A stretch of 64,000 bases of DNA from GCA-2709075 sp964492555 (GCA_964492555.1 CAZBKQ010000009.1:6902-70901), one strand, 5' to 3'; positions 32,749-41,247 are shown, counted from the stretch's first letter. Notes: a model not told the origin generated them from the sequence alone. Program-made: numbers and translations.

Positions 32749-33792
32749 ATGGATATGGATCCCAATAGAAAGCTGTATATCCAGGACACCACCCTGCGCG
32801 ACGGCATGCATGCCATCCGGCATGGCTACACGCTGGATCAGGTACGCGATATCGCGAGGGCGCTTGACCAGGCCGGCATCAGCGCGATTGAGGTCACCCA
32901 CGGTGACGGGCTGTGCGGGTCCTCCTTCAATTACGGTTTCGGCAGCCAGACCGATCTGGAATGGATTTCCGCCGCGGCCGAGGTTGTCGAAAACGCCAAG
33001 CTGACGGTTCTGCTGCTGCCCGGCATCGGCACGATTGAGGATTTAAAGGCCGCCTATGACGCTGGCGCGCGCTCGGTCCGGGTCGCGACCCATTGCACCG
33101 AAGCGGATATCTCCAAACAGCATATCGAATGGGCGCGCGAAGCCGGCATGGATGTCGCCTGTCTGTTGATGTTGGCCCATATGAACGAACCGAAGCCGTT
33201 CGCGGAGCAGGCCAAACTGATGGAATCCTATGGCGCGCACTGCATTTATGTAACGGATTCGGCCGGCGCGCTGCTGGTGGACGGCGTCGTCGACCGGTTC
33301 AAGGCAATGAATGATATCCTCGACCCCGCCACCCAGACCGGCATGCACGCCCATAACAATCTGGGACTGGGCATCGCCTTCAATATCGCCGCCGTCGAAC
33401 AGGGGGCGAGCCGCATCGACGGATCGCTCGCCGGGATGGGCGCGGGCGCGGGCAACGCCCCGCTTGAAGTCTTCGTCGCGGTCGCCGACCGGATGGGGCT
33501 CAATCACGGATGCAACGTGTTCGGTCTGATGGACGCGGCGGAAGACCTTGTGCGGCCTCTGCAGGACCGGCCCGTCCGGGTTGACCGGGAAACGCTCTCG
33601 ATCGGCTATGCCGGGGTGTATTCAAGCTTTCTGCGGCACGCCGAAAACGCATCGAAACTTTATGGCATCGATACACGCGATATTCTGGTCGAACTCGGCA
33701 AGCGCAAAATGGTCGGCGGTCAGGAAGATATGATCGTCGATGTGGCGCTTGATCTCGCCAAGGAACGCGATGCCGCGCAGGGAGGAGCCTGA
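32749..33792 (+). CDS. 4-hydroxy-2-oxovalerate aldolase
   Basis: Class II aldolase (DmpG/BphI/MhpE family) splitting 4-hydroxy-2-oxovalerate to pyruvate and acetaldehyde. About 347 residues. The HMGL-like barrel begins YIQDTTLRDGMHAIRHGYT, and the metal site contributes from LRDG and from TGMHAHNNLGLG. The C-terminal DmpG-specific communication domain follows, with SIGYAGVYSSFLRHAE. The ATG at 32749 is preferred; a TTG at 32743 and an ATG at 32755 are also in frame. Confidence 0.93.
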   Translation: MDMDPNRKLYIQDTTLRDGMHAIRHGYTLDQVRDIARALDQAGISAIEVTHGDGLCGSSFNYGFGSQTDLEWISAAAEVVENAKLTVLLLPGIGTIEDLKAAYDAGARSVRVATHCTEADISKQHIEWAREAGMDVACLLMLAHMNEPKPFAEQAKLMESYGAHCIYVTDSAGALLVDGVVDRFKAMNDILDPATQTGMHAHNNLGLGIAFNIAAVEQGASRIDGSLAGMGAGAGNAPLEVFVAVADRMGLNHGCNVFGLMDAAEDLVRPLQDRPVRVDRETLSIGYAGVYSSFLRHAENASKLYGIDTRDILVELGKRKMVGGQEDMIVDVALDLAKERDAAQGGA

Positions 33793-33794
33793 TC

Positions 33795-34562
33795 ATGGCC
33801 GATATTCTGAAACTCGCGAAAATCGTGGATGACGCGGCGCGCAACGCCACCGCCATCCCGCAACTCTCCGCCAAGGATGAACTCACCGTCGAGGAAGGCT
33901 ACGCCATCCAGTCCGCCACCTTCTCCCGCCGTCTGGCGAGGGGCGAAACCCAGGTCGGCATCAAGATGGGCTTTACCAGCCGCGCCAAGATGATCCAGAT
34001 GGGGATCGACGACATGATCTGGGGCCGGCTGTCGGACGGCATGCTGGTCGAAGACGGCGACGTCATCGATATCAAGAATTACGTCCATCCCCGCGCCGAA
34101 CCGGAAATCGCGTTCCTGCTCGGCGCGCCTCTGGACCATGCCTGCACGGCGGCGGAAGCGATGGCAGCGGTCGATGCGGTGGCCCCGGCGATCGAGATCA
34201 TCGATTCCCGTTACAAGAACTTCAAATTCTCTTTGGCCGATGTGGTCGCCGATAACAGCTCCTCCAGCGGGTTTGTGGTCGGCAGCTGGTCCAACCCCGA
34301 ACCGGATTTGAGCAATCTCGGGATGATCCTCGAATTCGACGGCAGGCCGGTACAGATCGGCTCTTCCGCCGCCATTCTGGGACATCCGGCGCGTTCTCTC
34401 GCCGCTGCCGCCCGTATCGCCGCGGCCGCGGGTGAACCGCTGCAGGAAGGCTGGATCGTCATGGCGGGTGGCGCGACCGCGGCGGAAGCGCTGCGGCCCG
34501 GCGTCACCGTCCGGAATTCGGTTCAAGAGCTGGGTTTCGCCGGTTTCAGCGTCGGCGCCTGA
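33795..34562 (+). CDS. 4-oxalocrotonate decarboxylase (DmpH-like)
   Basis: Decarboxylates 2-oxo-3-hexenedioate to 2-hydroxypentadienoate, the substrate of the hydratase. It has 255 residues in the same family as the gene at 31015. Matching segments are GIKMGFTSRAKMIQMGI, GRLSDGMLVEDGD, RAEPEIAFLLGAPL and APAIEIIDSRYKNFKFSLADVVADN, the last being typical of the decarboxylase branch. It starts two nt after the aldolase stop and closes the run. Confidence 0.83.
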   Translation: MADILKLAKIVDDAARNATAIPQLSAKDELTVEEGYAIQSATFSRRLARGETQVGIKMGFTSRAKMIQMGIDDMIWGRLSDGMLVEDGDVIDIKNYVHPRAEPEIAFLLGAPLDHACTAAEAMAAVDAVAPAIEIIDSRYKNFKFSLADVVADNSSSSGFVVGSWSNPEPDLSNLGMILEFDGRPVQIGSSAAILGHPARSLAAAARIAAAAGEPLQEGWIVMAGGATAAEALRPGVTVRNSVQELGFAGFSVGA

Positions 34563-34640
34563 ACCGCTTCGCAGGGTTGGCACGGGATATGGCGCACGTG
34601 TAGTATCCCGCCCGAATGGCGCGCTGGCCAGGCGCGTTAT

Positions 34641-34670
34641 TTGTGAAATCGGCGATCTGCCGAATTTAAT
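34641..34670 (+). promoter_or_regulatory. Possible promoter of the ferredoxin module
   Basis: TTGTGA, an 18-nt spacer containing the dyad CGGC-GATCT-GCCG, then TTTAAT, 24 nt before the first ferredoxin ATG. It lies in the 131-nt gap after the decarboxylase. A regulator could bind the dyad, but no regulator gene is nearby. Confidence 0.35.
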
Positions 34671-34693
34671 TTGAAGAAACAACAGGTTAACCA

Positions 34694-35014
34694 ATGAGTG
34701 AGATTGAATTTCATGCCGTGGCCAGTGTTGGCGACCTCGGTGAGGAAGAAGTCATGGAGGTAAAGGCCGGGGATGAGGAAATCTGCATCTACAATGTAGA
34801 GGGCGAATTCTTCGCGACCCACGCCATCTGCACGCATGAAAATGTAGGGCTGGCGGACGGATTCGTCGAGGGCGACAAGATCGAGTGCCCCTTGCATAGC
34901 GCCTGTTTCGAGATCAAGACCGGCAAGGCCGTCAACCCGCCCGCCGAAGTCGATCTCAAAACCTATCCCGTCAAGATCGACGGAGACACAATTTTTGTCG
35001 GTGTCGAGAAATAG
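34694..35014 (+). CDS. Rieske [2Fe-2S] ferredoxin 1 (oxygenase-type)
   Basis: A 106-residue soluble Rieske ferredoxin of the kind that feeds ring-hydroxylating oxygenases. Cluster ligands are Cys46-x-His48 in ICTHENV and Cys65-x2-His68 in IECPLHSACF. It lacks a membrane anchor or signal peptide. A second, related ferredoxin follows after 40 nt and an FAD reductase after that. The terminal oxygenase that should accept the electrons is not in this window. Confidence 0.9.
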   Translation: MSEIEFHAVASVGDLGEEEVMEVKAGDEEICIYNVEGEFFATHAICTHENVGLADGFVEGDKIECPLHSACFEIKTGKAVNPPAEVDLKTYPVKIDGDTIFVGVEK

Positions 35015-35054
35015 CACACGCCGCAACCGGAACTCCACACACAGGAAAGTCGAG

Positions 35055-35387
35055 ATGAGCGATCAGGATTATGAATTTCACGCAGTAGCCAAAACCAGCG
35101 AGATCGGCGATGACGAAGTCGTCGCCGTGTCGATCGGCAGGCTGGATATCGGCATATACAAGATGGATGGCGAGCTTTTCGCCCTCGACGATATCTGCAC
35201 CCACGCCTATGCGGCAATGTCGGACGGCTATATCGAGGACGGCAACATCGAATGCCCTCTCCACGGCGCCTGCTTCGATATCAAGACGGGCAAGGCGCTG
35301 ACCGCGCCTGCAACCGTCGACCTCCGGAAATTCCCGGTGAAGATCGAGGGCGACCAGATACTGGTCGGCGTGCCGAAAGCCGAATAA
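35055..35387 (+). CDS. Rieske [2Fe-2S] ferredoxin 2 (oxygenase-type)
   Basis: A 110-residue paralogue of the preceding ferredoxin, sharing YEFHAVA near the N-terminus and the ECPLHGACFDIKTGKA block. Ligands are Cys48-x-His50 and Cys67-x2-His70. The ATG at 35055 with AGGAAAG upstream is chosen; the frame also opens at 34995 inside ferredoxin 1. Tandem duplication with divergence suggests two partners or two redox potentials. Confidence 0.9.
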   Translation: MSDQDYEFHAVAKTSEIGDDEVVAVSIGRLDIGIYKMDGELFALDDICTHAYAAMSDGYIEDGNIECPLHGACFDIKTGKALTAPATVDLRKFPVKIEGDQILVGVPKAE

Positions 35388-35408
35388 CGCCTTAGCGGAG
35401 ACAGAATA

Positions 35409-36635
35409 GTGAGTGACGACCGTACCTTCATTATCATCGGCGCAAGCCAGGCCGGTGGCTGGACCGCCAAGACCCTGCGCAATGAAGGGTTCGAGGGAAC
35501 GGTTATCATGATCGGCGAGGAACCCTACCTCCCCTATGAACGGCCGCCGCTGTCGAAGGATGCCCTGCTCGGCGAAACCGACGTCGAAAGCACCTATTTC
35601 TGGCCGCCGGAAACGTATGAAGAAGACAGGATAGATGTCCGGCTGAATACGCGCGTCACAGCGATTGACCGGGAAGCCAAGACGGTGACGCTGGACAACG
35701 GCGAGACACTCACCTGGGATAAGCTGGCGATCACCACCGGCGCCCGGGTCCGGCCACTGCCCATCGACGGCGCCGATCTCTCCGGTGTGCATTACCTCCG
35801 GAATATGGACGATACGCTGGCAATCCGGGAAGACGCAGTAAAGGGCGGCACGGCGGTCATTATCGGCGGCGGCTGGATAGGTCTGGAATGCGCCGCGACT
35901 CTCGGCAAGCTCGGATGCAAGCCGGTCGTAGTCGAATTCGCCGACCGGCTGTGCGGCCGTGCGGTAACGCCGGATATCAGCGACTGGATGCTGGAATTCC
36001 ACCGTGCCAAGGGTGTTGATGTCCGGCTGAATACCGGCGTGGAAAAACTGGAAGGCGACGGCGCGGTCTCCAGAGCAATTCTTTCCGATGGATCGGCCAT
36101 CGATTGTTCCATCGTGGTCATCGGCATCGGCGTCCTCCCCAATGTGGAGCTGGCGGAAGAAGCCGGGCTGGAAGTCGATAACGGTATTGTCGTCGATGAA
36201 TTTTGCCGAACCTCGGACCCGGACATTTTTTCCGCAGGCGATGTCACAAACCACCCGAACGGACTTCTGGGGCGTCGTATCAGGCTGGAAAGCTGGGAAA
36301 ACGCCATGAATCAGGGCATCAATGCCGGGAAATCAATGCTTGATGCGGGCGCGCCCTATTCGGAAATCCCCTGGTTCTGGTCGGATCAGTTCGACGCCAA
36401 CATCCAGATGATCGGTCTGCCGGAGGAATGGGACGAAACCGCGACGCGTGGCGACAAATCGGCAAATGAATTCGTTGAGTTCTATCTGAAAGACGGCGTG
36501 ATCGTCGGCGCGATATCAGTCAACAGCACGCGCGATTTGCGCTTCGGGAAGCGGCTGATGCAGGCGGGAAAACAGGTTACCGCCGCGGACCTCGCCAACA
36601 CCGATATCAAAATGCAGGCGTTGCTGAAAGGCTGA
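35409..36635 (+). CDS. FAD-dependent ferredoxin reductase (BphA4/rubredoxin reductase-like)
   Basis: A 408-residue NADH:ferredoxin oxidoreductase. The FAD loop is FIIIGASQAGGWTAKTLR, PYERPPLSKD is the oxygenase-reductase signature, the NAD loop is AVIIGGGWIGLECAATL, and the second FAD contact is PDIFSAGDVTNHP. The start is GTG at 35409 with GGAG upstream. It would reduce the two Rieske ferredoxins encoded just before it. It ends six nt from the convergent DUF1489 gene. Confidence 0.92.
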   Translation: MSDDRTFIIIGASQAGGWTAKTLRNEGFEGTVIMIGEEPYLPYERPPLSKDALLGETDVESTYFWPPETYEEDRIDVRLNTRVTAIDREAKTVTLDNGETLTWDKLAITTGARVRPLPIDGADLSGVHYLRNMDDTLAIREDAVKGGTAVIIGGGWIGLECAATLGKLGCKPVVVEFADRLCGRAVTPDISDWMLEFHRAKGVDVRLNTGVEKLEGDGAVSRAILSDGSAIDCSIVVIGIGVLPNVELAEEAGLEVDNGIVVDEFCRTSDPDIFSAGDVTNHPNGLLGRRIRLESWENAMNQGINAGKSMLDAGAPYSEIPWFWSDQFDANIQMIGLPEEWDETATRGDKSANEFVEFYLKDGVIVGAISVNSTRDLRFGKRLMQAGKQVTAADLANTDIKMQALLKG

Positions 36636-36641
36636 CAACCG

Positions 36642-37067
36642 TCAGATCAACCCCAACGATTTAAGTTCCGCGGCCATTTCCTCAGGCAACCCGTCAATCG
36701 CCTTTCCTTCCGCGTTTCCGATATCCCCCGGCGCCGCCGCGTCCTCCATATAGCGCCACCCCTGTATCGGTTTATGAGGCGTCAATTCAACGCGTTTCAA
36801 TCCGGGATCAAGCAATATCGCGCAACGCGGCTTGCCGTTGCGGCCGACAGCATCCGCAAATCCGGTGATACGTTGCCGCGCCCGGATATACCCCTTGATG
36901 ATCCAGAAAATCGACCCGCCATCAAGGACTTCGACTGAACGTCTCGGCGCATTCCGGGTCAGATGACGGAGTATCCCGTTATTGCCGGCACGGCGTTCTT
37001 TTTGAATACGCATCAAGTGATCGAGGCTTTCAATCCCGACCGCCATCTTCACGAGGTGAACCGTCAT
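36642..37067 (-). CDS. DUF1489 family protein
   Basis: A 141-residue protein of unknown function found widely in alphaproteobacteria. Recognisable segments are MTVHLVKMAVGIESLDHL, EVLDGGSIFWIIKGYIRARQRI, CAILLDPGLKRVEL and IQGWRYM. The ATG at 37067 removes ten poorly conserved residues from the longest frame. It is likely cytoplasmic, with no membrane segment or signal. Nothing adjacent suggests a role. Confidence 0.8.
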   Translation of the reverse strand: MTVHLVKMAVGIESLDHLMRIQKERRAGNNGILRHLTRNAPRRSVEVLDGGSIFWIIKGYIRARQRITGFADAVGRNGKPRCAILLDPGLKRVELTPHKPIQGWRYMEDAAAPGDIGNAEGKAIDGLPEEMAAELKSLGLI

Positions 37068-37129
37068 GGCCCCATTGTGACGATCCGGTGAAAGCACGCA
37101 ACCTCACCCGATCGCGTGGCATACCCGAT

Positions 37130-37609
37130 TTATTCTGGACCGCTATCGGCCAGCGCCGCCAGGCAGTCAAACAAATCCCGCCCCAGGGGCCCGCCATCTC
37201 CAGCGCGTCTTTCTTTATGAATTGCCCGCATCGCGGACAGAAAGATCCGGAGGATGGCCAGGTCATTCTCATCGAGAGATTTGCGAAGATGCGAAAATTC
37301 CATGGCTTTACCGGCGATATCACCCAAAAGCGCGTAACCATAGCTTGCCGCCTGGGCCCGGAGATCCATCAGGTTTCGATGCAGCGCACGAAGCCCGGCA
37401 AGGTCGTTGCCCGATTTTTCCAACCGCGCCAGCGCCTCATCCATTTGGTCAAATTCGTCAGTGCCCCAGTTCCCGTCATCGTCACGCAAAGCGGCGACCG
37501 CGGTTTCCGCCCGGCGGATAAGGAACGGGTCCAGGAGTGCCTCGCCTTGTCCCACCTTGACCTTGCGAAGCGCATTTGGCGGTTTGATAAACTGAATATC
37601 GGCCATCAA
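37130..37609 (-). CDS. Hypothetical helical protein paired with a response regulator
   Basis: A 159-residue protein with no signal or membrane segment, predicted mostly helical. I do not recognise the family. The stretch LRALHRNLMDLRAQAASYGYALLGDIA has a His followed by small residues and Gly, loosely like an Hpt phosphotransfer helix, but the HxxKG core is absent. Its start overlaps the stop of the response regulator by 4 nt, so the two proteins are co-translated and probably act together. No histidine kinase is adjacent. Confidence 0.6.
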   Translation of the reverse strand: MMADIQFIKPPNALRKVKVGQGEALLDPFLIRRAETAVAALRDDDGNWGTDEFDQMDEALARLEKSGNDLAGLRALHRNLMDLRAQAASYGYALLGDIAGKAMEFSHLRKSLDENDLAILRIFLSAMRAIHKERRAGDGGPLGRDLFDCLAALADSGPE

Positions 37610-38154
37610 TCCTGTCCCACGGCTTCTTTGGCGGTTTCATCCGCGCGGCGTTCCTGAATCCCCTCTGGCGGGCCCAGATCCCGGCGCCGGCGGCACGGAC
37701 CAAAATAATGTTCGTTTTTCACGAAGGGGCGCGGATTATCGATAATGGAGGTAATCCGGTCGAACAATGTCTTCGCCGAAAGCGGTTTGACAACAAATTC
37801 GTTCACGCCGGCGTCGCGGGCCTGAAGGACATGTTCATATTCGGTCGCCCCGGACAACATAATGATCGGGACATAAGGGTTCGGACTGTCTTCATCCTTG
37901 CGCACCATATTCGCAAAATCCAGCCCCGACATCGGTTTCATATCCCAATCGACGATCAGAACATCCGCCTCAAAATTCTGTAATCGCTGGTACCCTTCCT
38001 GCGCATCTCCGGAATCAGAGATTTTTTCGACACCCAGCGAGTGCAGAATACTGAGAATCAGGCTCCGCATGTGCGGATTGTCATCAATAACAATGACACT
38101 GACATTATCAAGCAGATAACGGGATTCACGGTCCAGCATCTTCTCCTGCCTCAC
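37606..38154 (-). CDS. CheY-like response regulator
   Basis: A 182-residue receiver protein. The acidic pocket is VIVIDDNPHMR, the phosphoacceptor Asp69 is in VLIVDWDMKPMSG, the switch Ser is in MLSGATEY and the conserved Lys is in FVVKPLSAKTL. The C-terminal 45 residues (PFVKNEHYFGPCRRRRDLGPPEG) form a basic tail instead of a DNA-binding domain, so output is likely by protein contact. It is followed by an overlapping helical protein. The 94-nt gap upstream holds two hairpins. Confidence 0.9.
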   Translation of the reverse strand: MRQEKMLDRESRYLLDNVSVIVIDDNPHMRSLILSILHSLGVEKISDSGDAQEGYQRLQNFEADVLIVDWDMKPMSGLDFANMVRKDEDSPNPYVPIIMLSGATEYEHVLQARDAGVNEFVVKPLSAKTLFDRITSIIDNPRPFVKNEHYFGPCRRRRDLGPPEGIQERRADETAKEAVGQD

Positions 38155-38158
38155 GACA

Positions 38159-38177
38159 AAGCCCGTTTTCAGGGCTT
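38159..38177 (-). terminator. Possible weak terminator after the SLC13 gene
   Basis: AAGCCC, a 7-nt loop, then GGGCTT, followed on the minus strand by TTG only. A second perfect stem, GCCGGTT/AACCGGC with an 11-nt loop, lies at 38217-38241. Together they may end the mgtE-transporter transcript before the response regulator. Confidence 0.35.
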
Positions 38178-38248
38178 CAATTACGCCTTCGCCGAACGGG
38201 CAGATAATGTCACGCAGCCGGTTTCTGATTTCTTAACCGGCACCGATT

Positions 38249-39634
38249 TCAAGGCAAATAGTCAATAAATCGCCACCAGAGCCATTGCAGCGGCACCATT
38301 ACAAACCATCCGAATATGGCCATTGGAAACAGAAGCCGGATAAACTTGCTTACCGGAAGCCCGGAAATCGCCCGTGTCGCCACCAGAGGCGGCGCCTGAT
38401 AGGGAAACATTACCATCGCCCAGGCGGGTGCCTGAGCCATCAGAACCGCGTTCAGGGGCCACCCCGTCGCCGTCGCCAGCGTTTCGCCAAATGACGTCAT
38501 GATCGCCGGCTGCCCCGGCAGGGTAGTGACAAGCTCCAACAGCCAGCCGAGCCCGATAACGGAGGCGAAAGTACCCAAACCGGTCCCCTTCCCCAGCCCC
38601 ATGACGGAAATCAGATGTCCGCCGAGAAGCGCGCCTAACCCCGTATGGGTCACGACCGCCCCCACGCCGATAACCCCGGCGAGCACCAGAAACGGTCCAA
38701 AATTCATATACGACAGAAGCGGTCCCTTCGGCATAATGCCCGCCCCCGGCAGAGCGCAGAAAATACCGGCGCCCAGCGCGACCCAGGCGGGAGAAACACC
38801 GTGAATACTGTCCGTCGCCCAGAATCCCAGCGCCACGACAAGCACGCCGATAAGCCGGGCCTCGTCACGCTTCAATTCAGCGGGTTCCGGTGGCGCTGCC
38901 TCGGTCTTGATCCTGTCGGGAAACAGAATGGCGATAAAAACCGGCAAGGCCAGCATGGTGACCAGCCCGATCACCGGAAAATGAAGAGCGAGGTATTCGG
39001 TGTAAGTGAATTTGATGCCGTAAATCGCCTCCGCCGCGCCCGCCATAACGACGTTTGGGACGGACGCCGGCAATATCGCGAAAGTCGGTGTCAGTGTTCC
39101 GACGCCCACGGCCAGAATAAGCCCGGCCCGGCCGTTACTGTCGGGTCCGAAACCCAGCCTGTCCGCAAGCGCGATAATAATGGGCAACATGATCGTCACC
39201 CGCCCCACGGACGAGGGCATCAGGAACGCCAGCAGACACATAATGAAGACCGTTCCGGCGATGATCCGGAAATAGGATTTTCCGAATAATCTGTCGATAT
39301 ATCCGGCCAGACGCTTGCCGAGGCCCGTCGCCTCGATCCCGACGCCGAGAATCATTCCGCCGAATACCAGCCAGACCGCGCCGGAAAGAAACCCCGAGAA
39401 CACCACCTCGGGCGGCGCAATGGCGATTACCAGGCAAAGAAAGAAAAACACCAGTACGGTGAGATATTCCGGCAAGGCCACGGTTGCCAGCAGTCCGATG
39501 GTCAAAACCATGACCGCGGCGGTCCGCATGCTGCCGGCCGCGCTGCCCTCCGGATCCGGAAAAAAGAACAGCGCCAGGGCGACGAGCCCCGCGCCGAAAG
39601 CGATCAGGTGGGAAACCCGCACGCGCCCGATCAC
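38249..39634 (-). CDS. SLC13/DASS-type sodium-coupled anion transporter
   Basis: A 461-residue integral membrane protein with about eleven hydrophobic segments. Family features include LMPSSVGRVTIMLPI (substrate-site SNT-like loop position), TLTPTFAILPASVPNVVMAG and FVVMVPLQWLWW at the end. Relatives move dicarboxylates, sulfate or similar anions. The start is taken as GTG at 39634, overlapping the mgtE stop (GTGA). The frame stays open another 71 codons upstream, but that stretch is soluble, Arg-rich and out-of-frame mgtE, so it is rejected. Confidence 0.85.
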   Translation of the reverse strand: MIGRVRVSHLIAFGAGLVALALFFFPDPEGSAAGSMRTAAVMVLTIGLLATVALPEYLTVLVFFFLCLVIAIAPPEVVFSGFLSGAVWLVFGGMILGVGIEATGLGKRLAGYIDRLFGKSYFRIIAGTVFIMCLLAFLMPSSVGRVTIMLPIIIALADRLGFGPDSNGRAGLILAVGVGTLTPTFAILPASVPNVVMAGAAEAIYGIKFTYTEYLALHFPVIGLVTMLALPVFIAILFPDRIKTEAAPPEPAELKRDEARLIGVLVVALGFWATDSIHGVSPAWVALGAGIFCALPGAGIMPKGPLLSYMNFGPFLVLAGVIGVGAVVTHTGLGALLGGHLISVMGLGKGTGLGTFASVIGLGWLLELVTTLPGQPAIMTSFGETLATATGWPLNAVLMAQAPAWAMVMFPYQAPPLVATRAISGLPVSKFIRLLFPMAIFGWFVMVPLQWLWWRFIDYLP

Positions 39635-41022
39635 AACAAAATCGTGGCGGCGAGGCCAAGAAAGACGGAAAAAGCAACGACATCGGTGACCGTAGTCAAG
39701 ATAACACTGGAGGCAATGGCGGGGTCGATTCCGGTCCGATCGAGCCCAAGAGGGATCAACATTCCGGCCAACCCGGCCAGGATAAGCGTAACAACCATCG
39801 CCGCGGCCATGACGGCGCCGATCATCCAGCTGCCGGCCCACAACCACACAACTAGCCCGATCAGGATTGCAAAGGCGGCGCCATTATAGCACCCGACCAG
39901 TGTTTCCTTTCCAAGGATCCGCATGGCGTTCGCCGGCGTCAGCTCGTGCGTCGCCAGCGCCCGGACGGCAATGGTCATGGTCTGCGTGCCGGCATTGCCG
40001 CCCATAGACGCGACGATCGGCATCAACACCGCAAGCATGACAATCTGTTCCAGCGTGGCTTCAAAAAACCCGATGACGATCGAGGCCAGGACCGCCGTAA
40101 TCAAATTGAGAAACAGCCAGGAGAAGCGCGACCGTCCGGTTTCCAGAACCGCCGCATACAAATCGTCGTTCTTGACGCCGGCCAGGCCCATAATGTCCTC
40201 TTCGGCCTCTTCATGGATGACGTCGACAATATCATCGATGGTAATTGTCCCGATCAGCCGGCCGACATCGTCCACCACAGGCGCGGAAACAAGATCGTGC
40301 TGGGCGAACAGGAAGGCGACATCTTCCTGATCCATCGTGCCGGGCACGGTGACGATATCCTCAATCATAAATTCGCTGATCCGAACGGGCCGCTGGCTGC
40401 GCAACAACCGGTTCAACGGTACCTTACCGATGGCGCGGTGGCGCGGATCGACAACAAAAATATCGTAAAAATCCGCCGGCAGATCATCCGCTTCACGCAT
40501 AAAATCGATAATCTCACCAACCGACCAGAAAGCGGGCACGGCGACAAAATCCCGCTGCATCAACCGGCCCGCGCTTTCTTCCGGGAATGCCAGCCCCTCT
40601 TCCAGCAATTCGCGCAGCTCCGACGGCACCGCCTGCATGACGCTGCGTTGCATCGTCTCGGTCAAAGACGTCATCAAGGATAAAGCGTCATCCGATTCCA
40701 GCCGTACGATGGCACGCGCGATCGTCTTGGTGCCCAGCTGCTCGGCGATGTCGTTCCGGATATCCTCTTCCAGTTCCGGCAGCACCGCCGGATCAAAATC
40801 GGGGCGAAGATATTCCACAAACCGTTCGCGCAGATCGCCCCGCAAGAGCTGGAGTAAGTCGGCAAGTTCCGCGGGGTTCAGCGCCTCGACCAGAAGACGT
40901 GATTCGAACCGGTGCTGGTACTCAAGGGATAGCGTTACGTCCTGTACCAGTTGAGGGTCGAGCCCGGCCGCCTGTTCCGCAGAGGAAGGCTGCGTGTCAA
41001 TCGCTGTGGCGTCTGTTGCCAT
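39631..41022 (-). CDS. mgtE: Magnesium transporter MgtE
   Basis: A 463-residue Mg2+ channel. The N-terminal MgtE_N superhelical domain (about 30-140) precedes two CBS domains (about 150-275; e.g. DIVTVPGTMDQEDVAFLFAQ), which gate the pore by sensing Mg2+. Five membrane helices make the pore, with the selectivity segment PIVASMGGNAGTQTMTI. All domains are complete. It starts well downstream of tRNA-Leu and is coupled to the transporter gene below. Confidence 0.94.
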   Translation of the reverse strand: MATDATAIDTQPSSAEQAAGLDPQLVQDVTLSLEYQHRFESRLLVEALNPAELADLLQLLRGDLRERFVEYLRPDFDPAVLPELEEDIRNDIAEQLGTKTIARAIVRLESDDALSLMTSLTETMQRSVMQAVPSELRELLEEGLAFPEESAGRLMQRDFVAVPAFWSVGEIIDFMREADDLPADFYDIFVVDPRHRAIGKVPLNRLLRSQRPVRISEFMIEDIVTVPGTMDQEDVAFLFAQHDLVSAPVVDDVGRLIGTITIDDIVDVIHEEAEEDIMGLAGVKNDDLYAAVLETGRSRFSWLFLNLITAVLASIVIGFFEATLEQIVMLAVLMPIVASMGGNAGTQTMTIAVRALATHELTPANAMRILGKETLVGCYNGAAFAILIGLVVWLWAGSWMIGAVMAAAMVVTLILAGLAGMLIPLGLDRTGIDPAIASSVILTTVTDVVAFSVFLGLAATILL

Positions 41023-41059
41023 GCCATCCCTCTCCCGCCCCGGACAGGGCTAATCAACA

Positions 41060-41093
41060 AAGAAATCGGGCCCGTGCGCTAGGCTACGGGCCC
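41060..41093 (-). terminator. Terminator after tRNA-Leu
   Basis: On the minus strand GGGCCCGT (41093-41086), a 10-nt loop, then ACGGGCCC (41075-41068): a perfect 8-bp stem, followed by a T-rich GATTTCTTTG. It begins about 7 nt after the tRNA 3' end, so it most likely ends the tRNA transcript before mgtE. Confidence 0.6.
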
Positions 41094-41099
41094 TGAATT

Positions 41100-41186
41100 T
41101 GGTGCGGTCGAGAAGACTCGAACTTCCACGGGATCTCTCCCACAGCGACCTCAACGCTGCGCGTCTACCAGTTCCGCCACGACCGC
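41100..41186 (-). tRNA. tRNA-Leu (anticodon GAG)
   Basis: An 87-nt type II tRNA with encoded CCA. The acceptor stem GCGGTCG pairs with CGACCGC, the D-arm contains GGCGGAACTGGTAGACGC, the anticodon arm is CAGCG-TTGAGGT-CGCTG, the long variable arm is GTGGGAGAGATCCCGT and the T-arm contains GTTCGAGTC. It is followed by a strong hairpin terminator. Confidence 0.96.
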
Positions 41187-41247
41187 CTAACTATAGTATA
41201 GTGCTTAACAAAATCAGCTTCTAGGCGGCGGGGAATACCAAATTGCC

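Noticed and set aside
39635..39847. N-terminal 71-residue extension of the SLC13 transporter
   Set aside because: Arg/His-rich, non-membrane sequence that is mgtE read out of frame; a GTG overlapping the mgtE stop is the better start.
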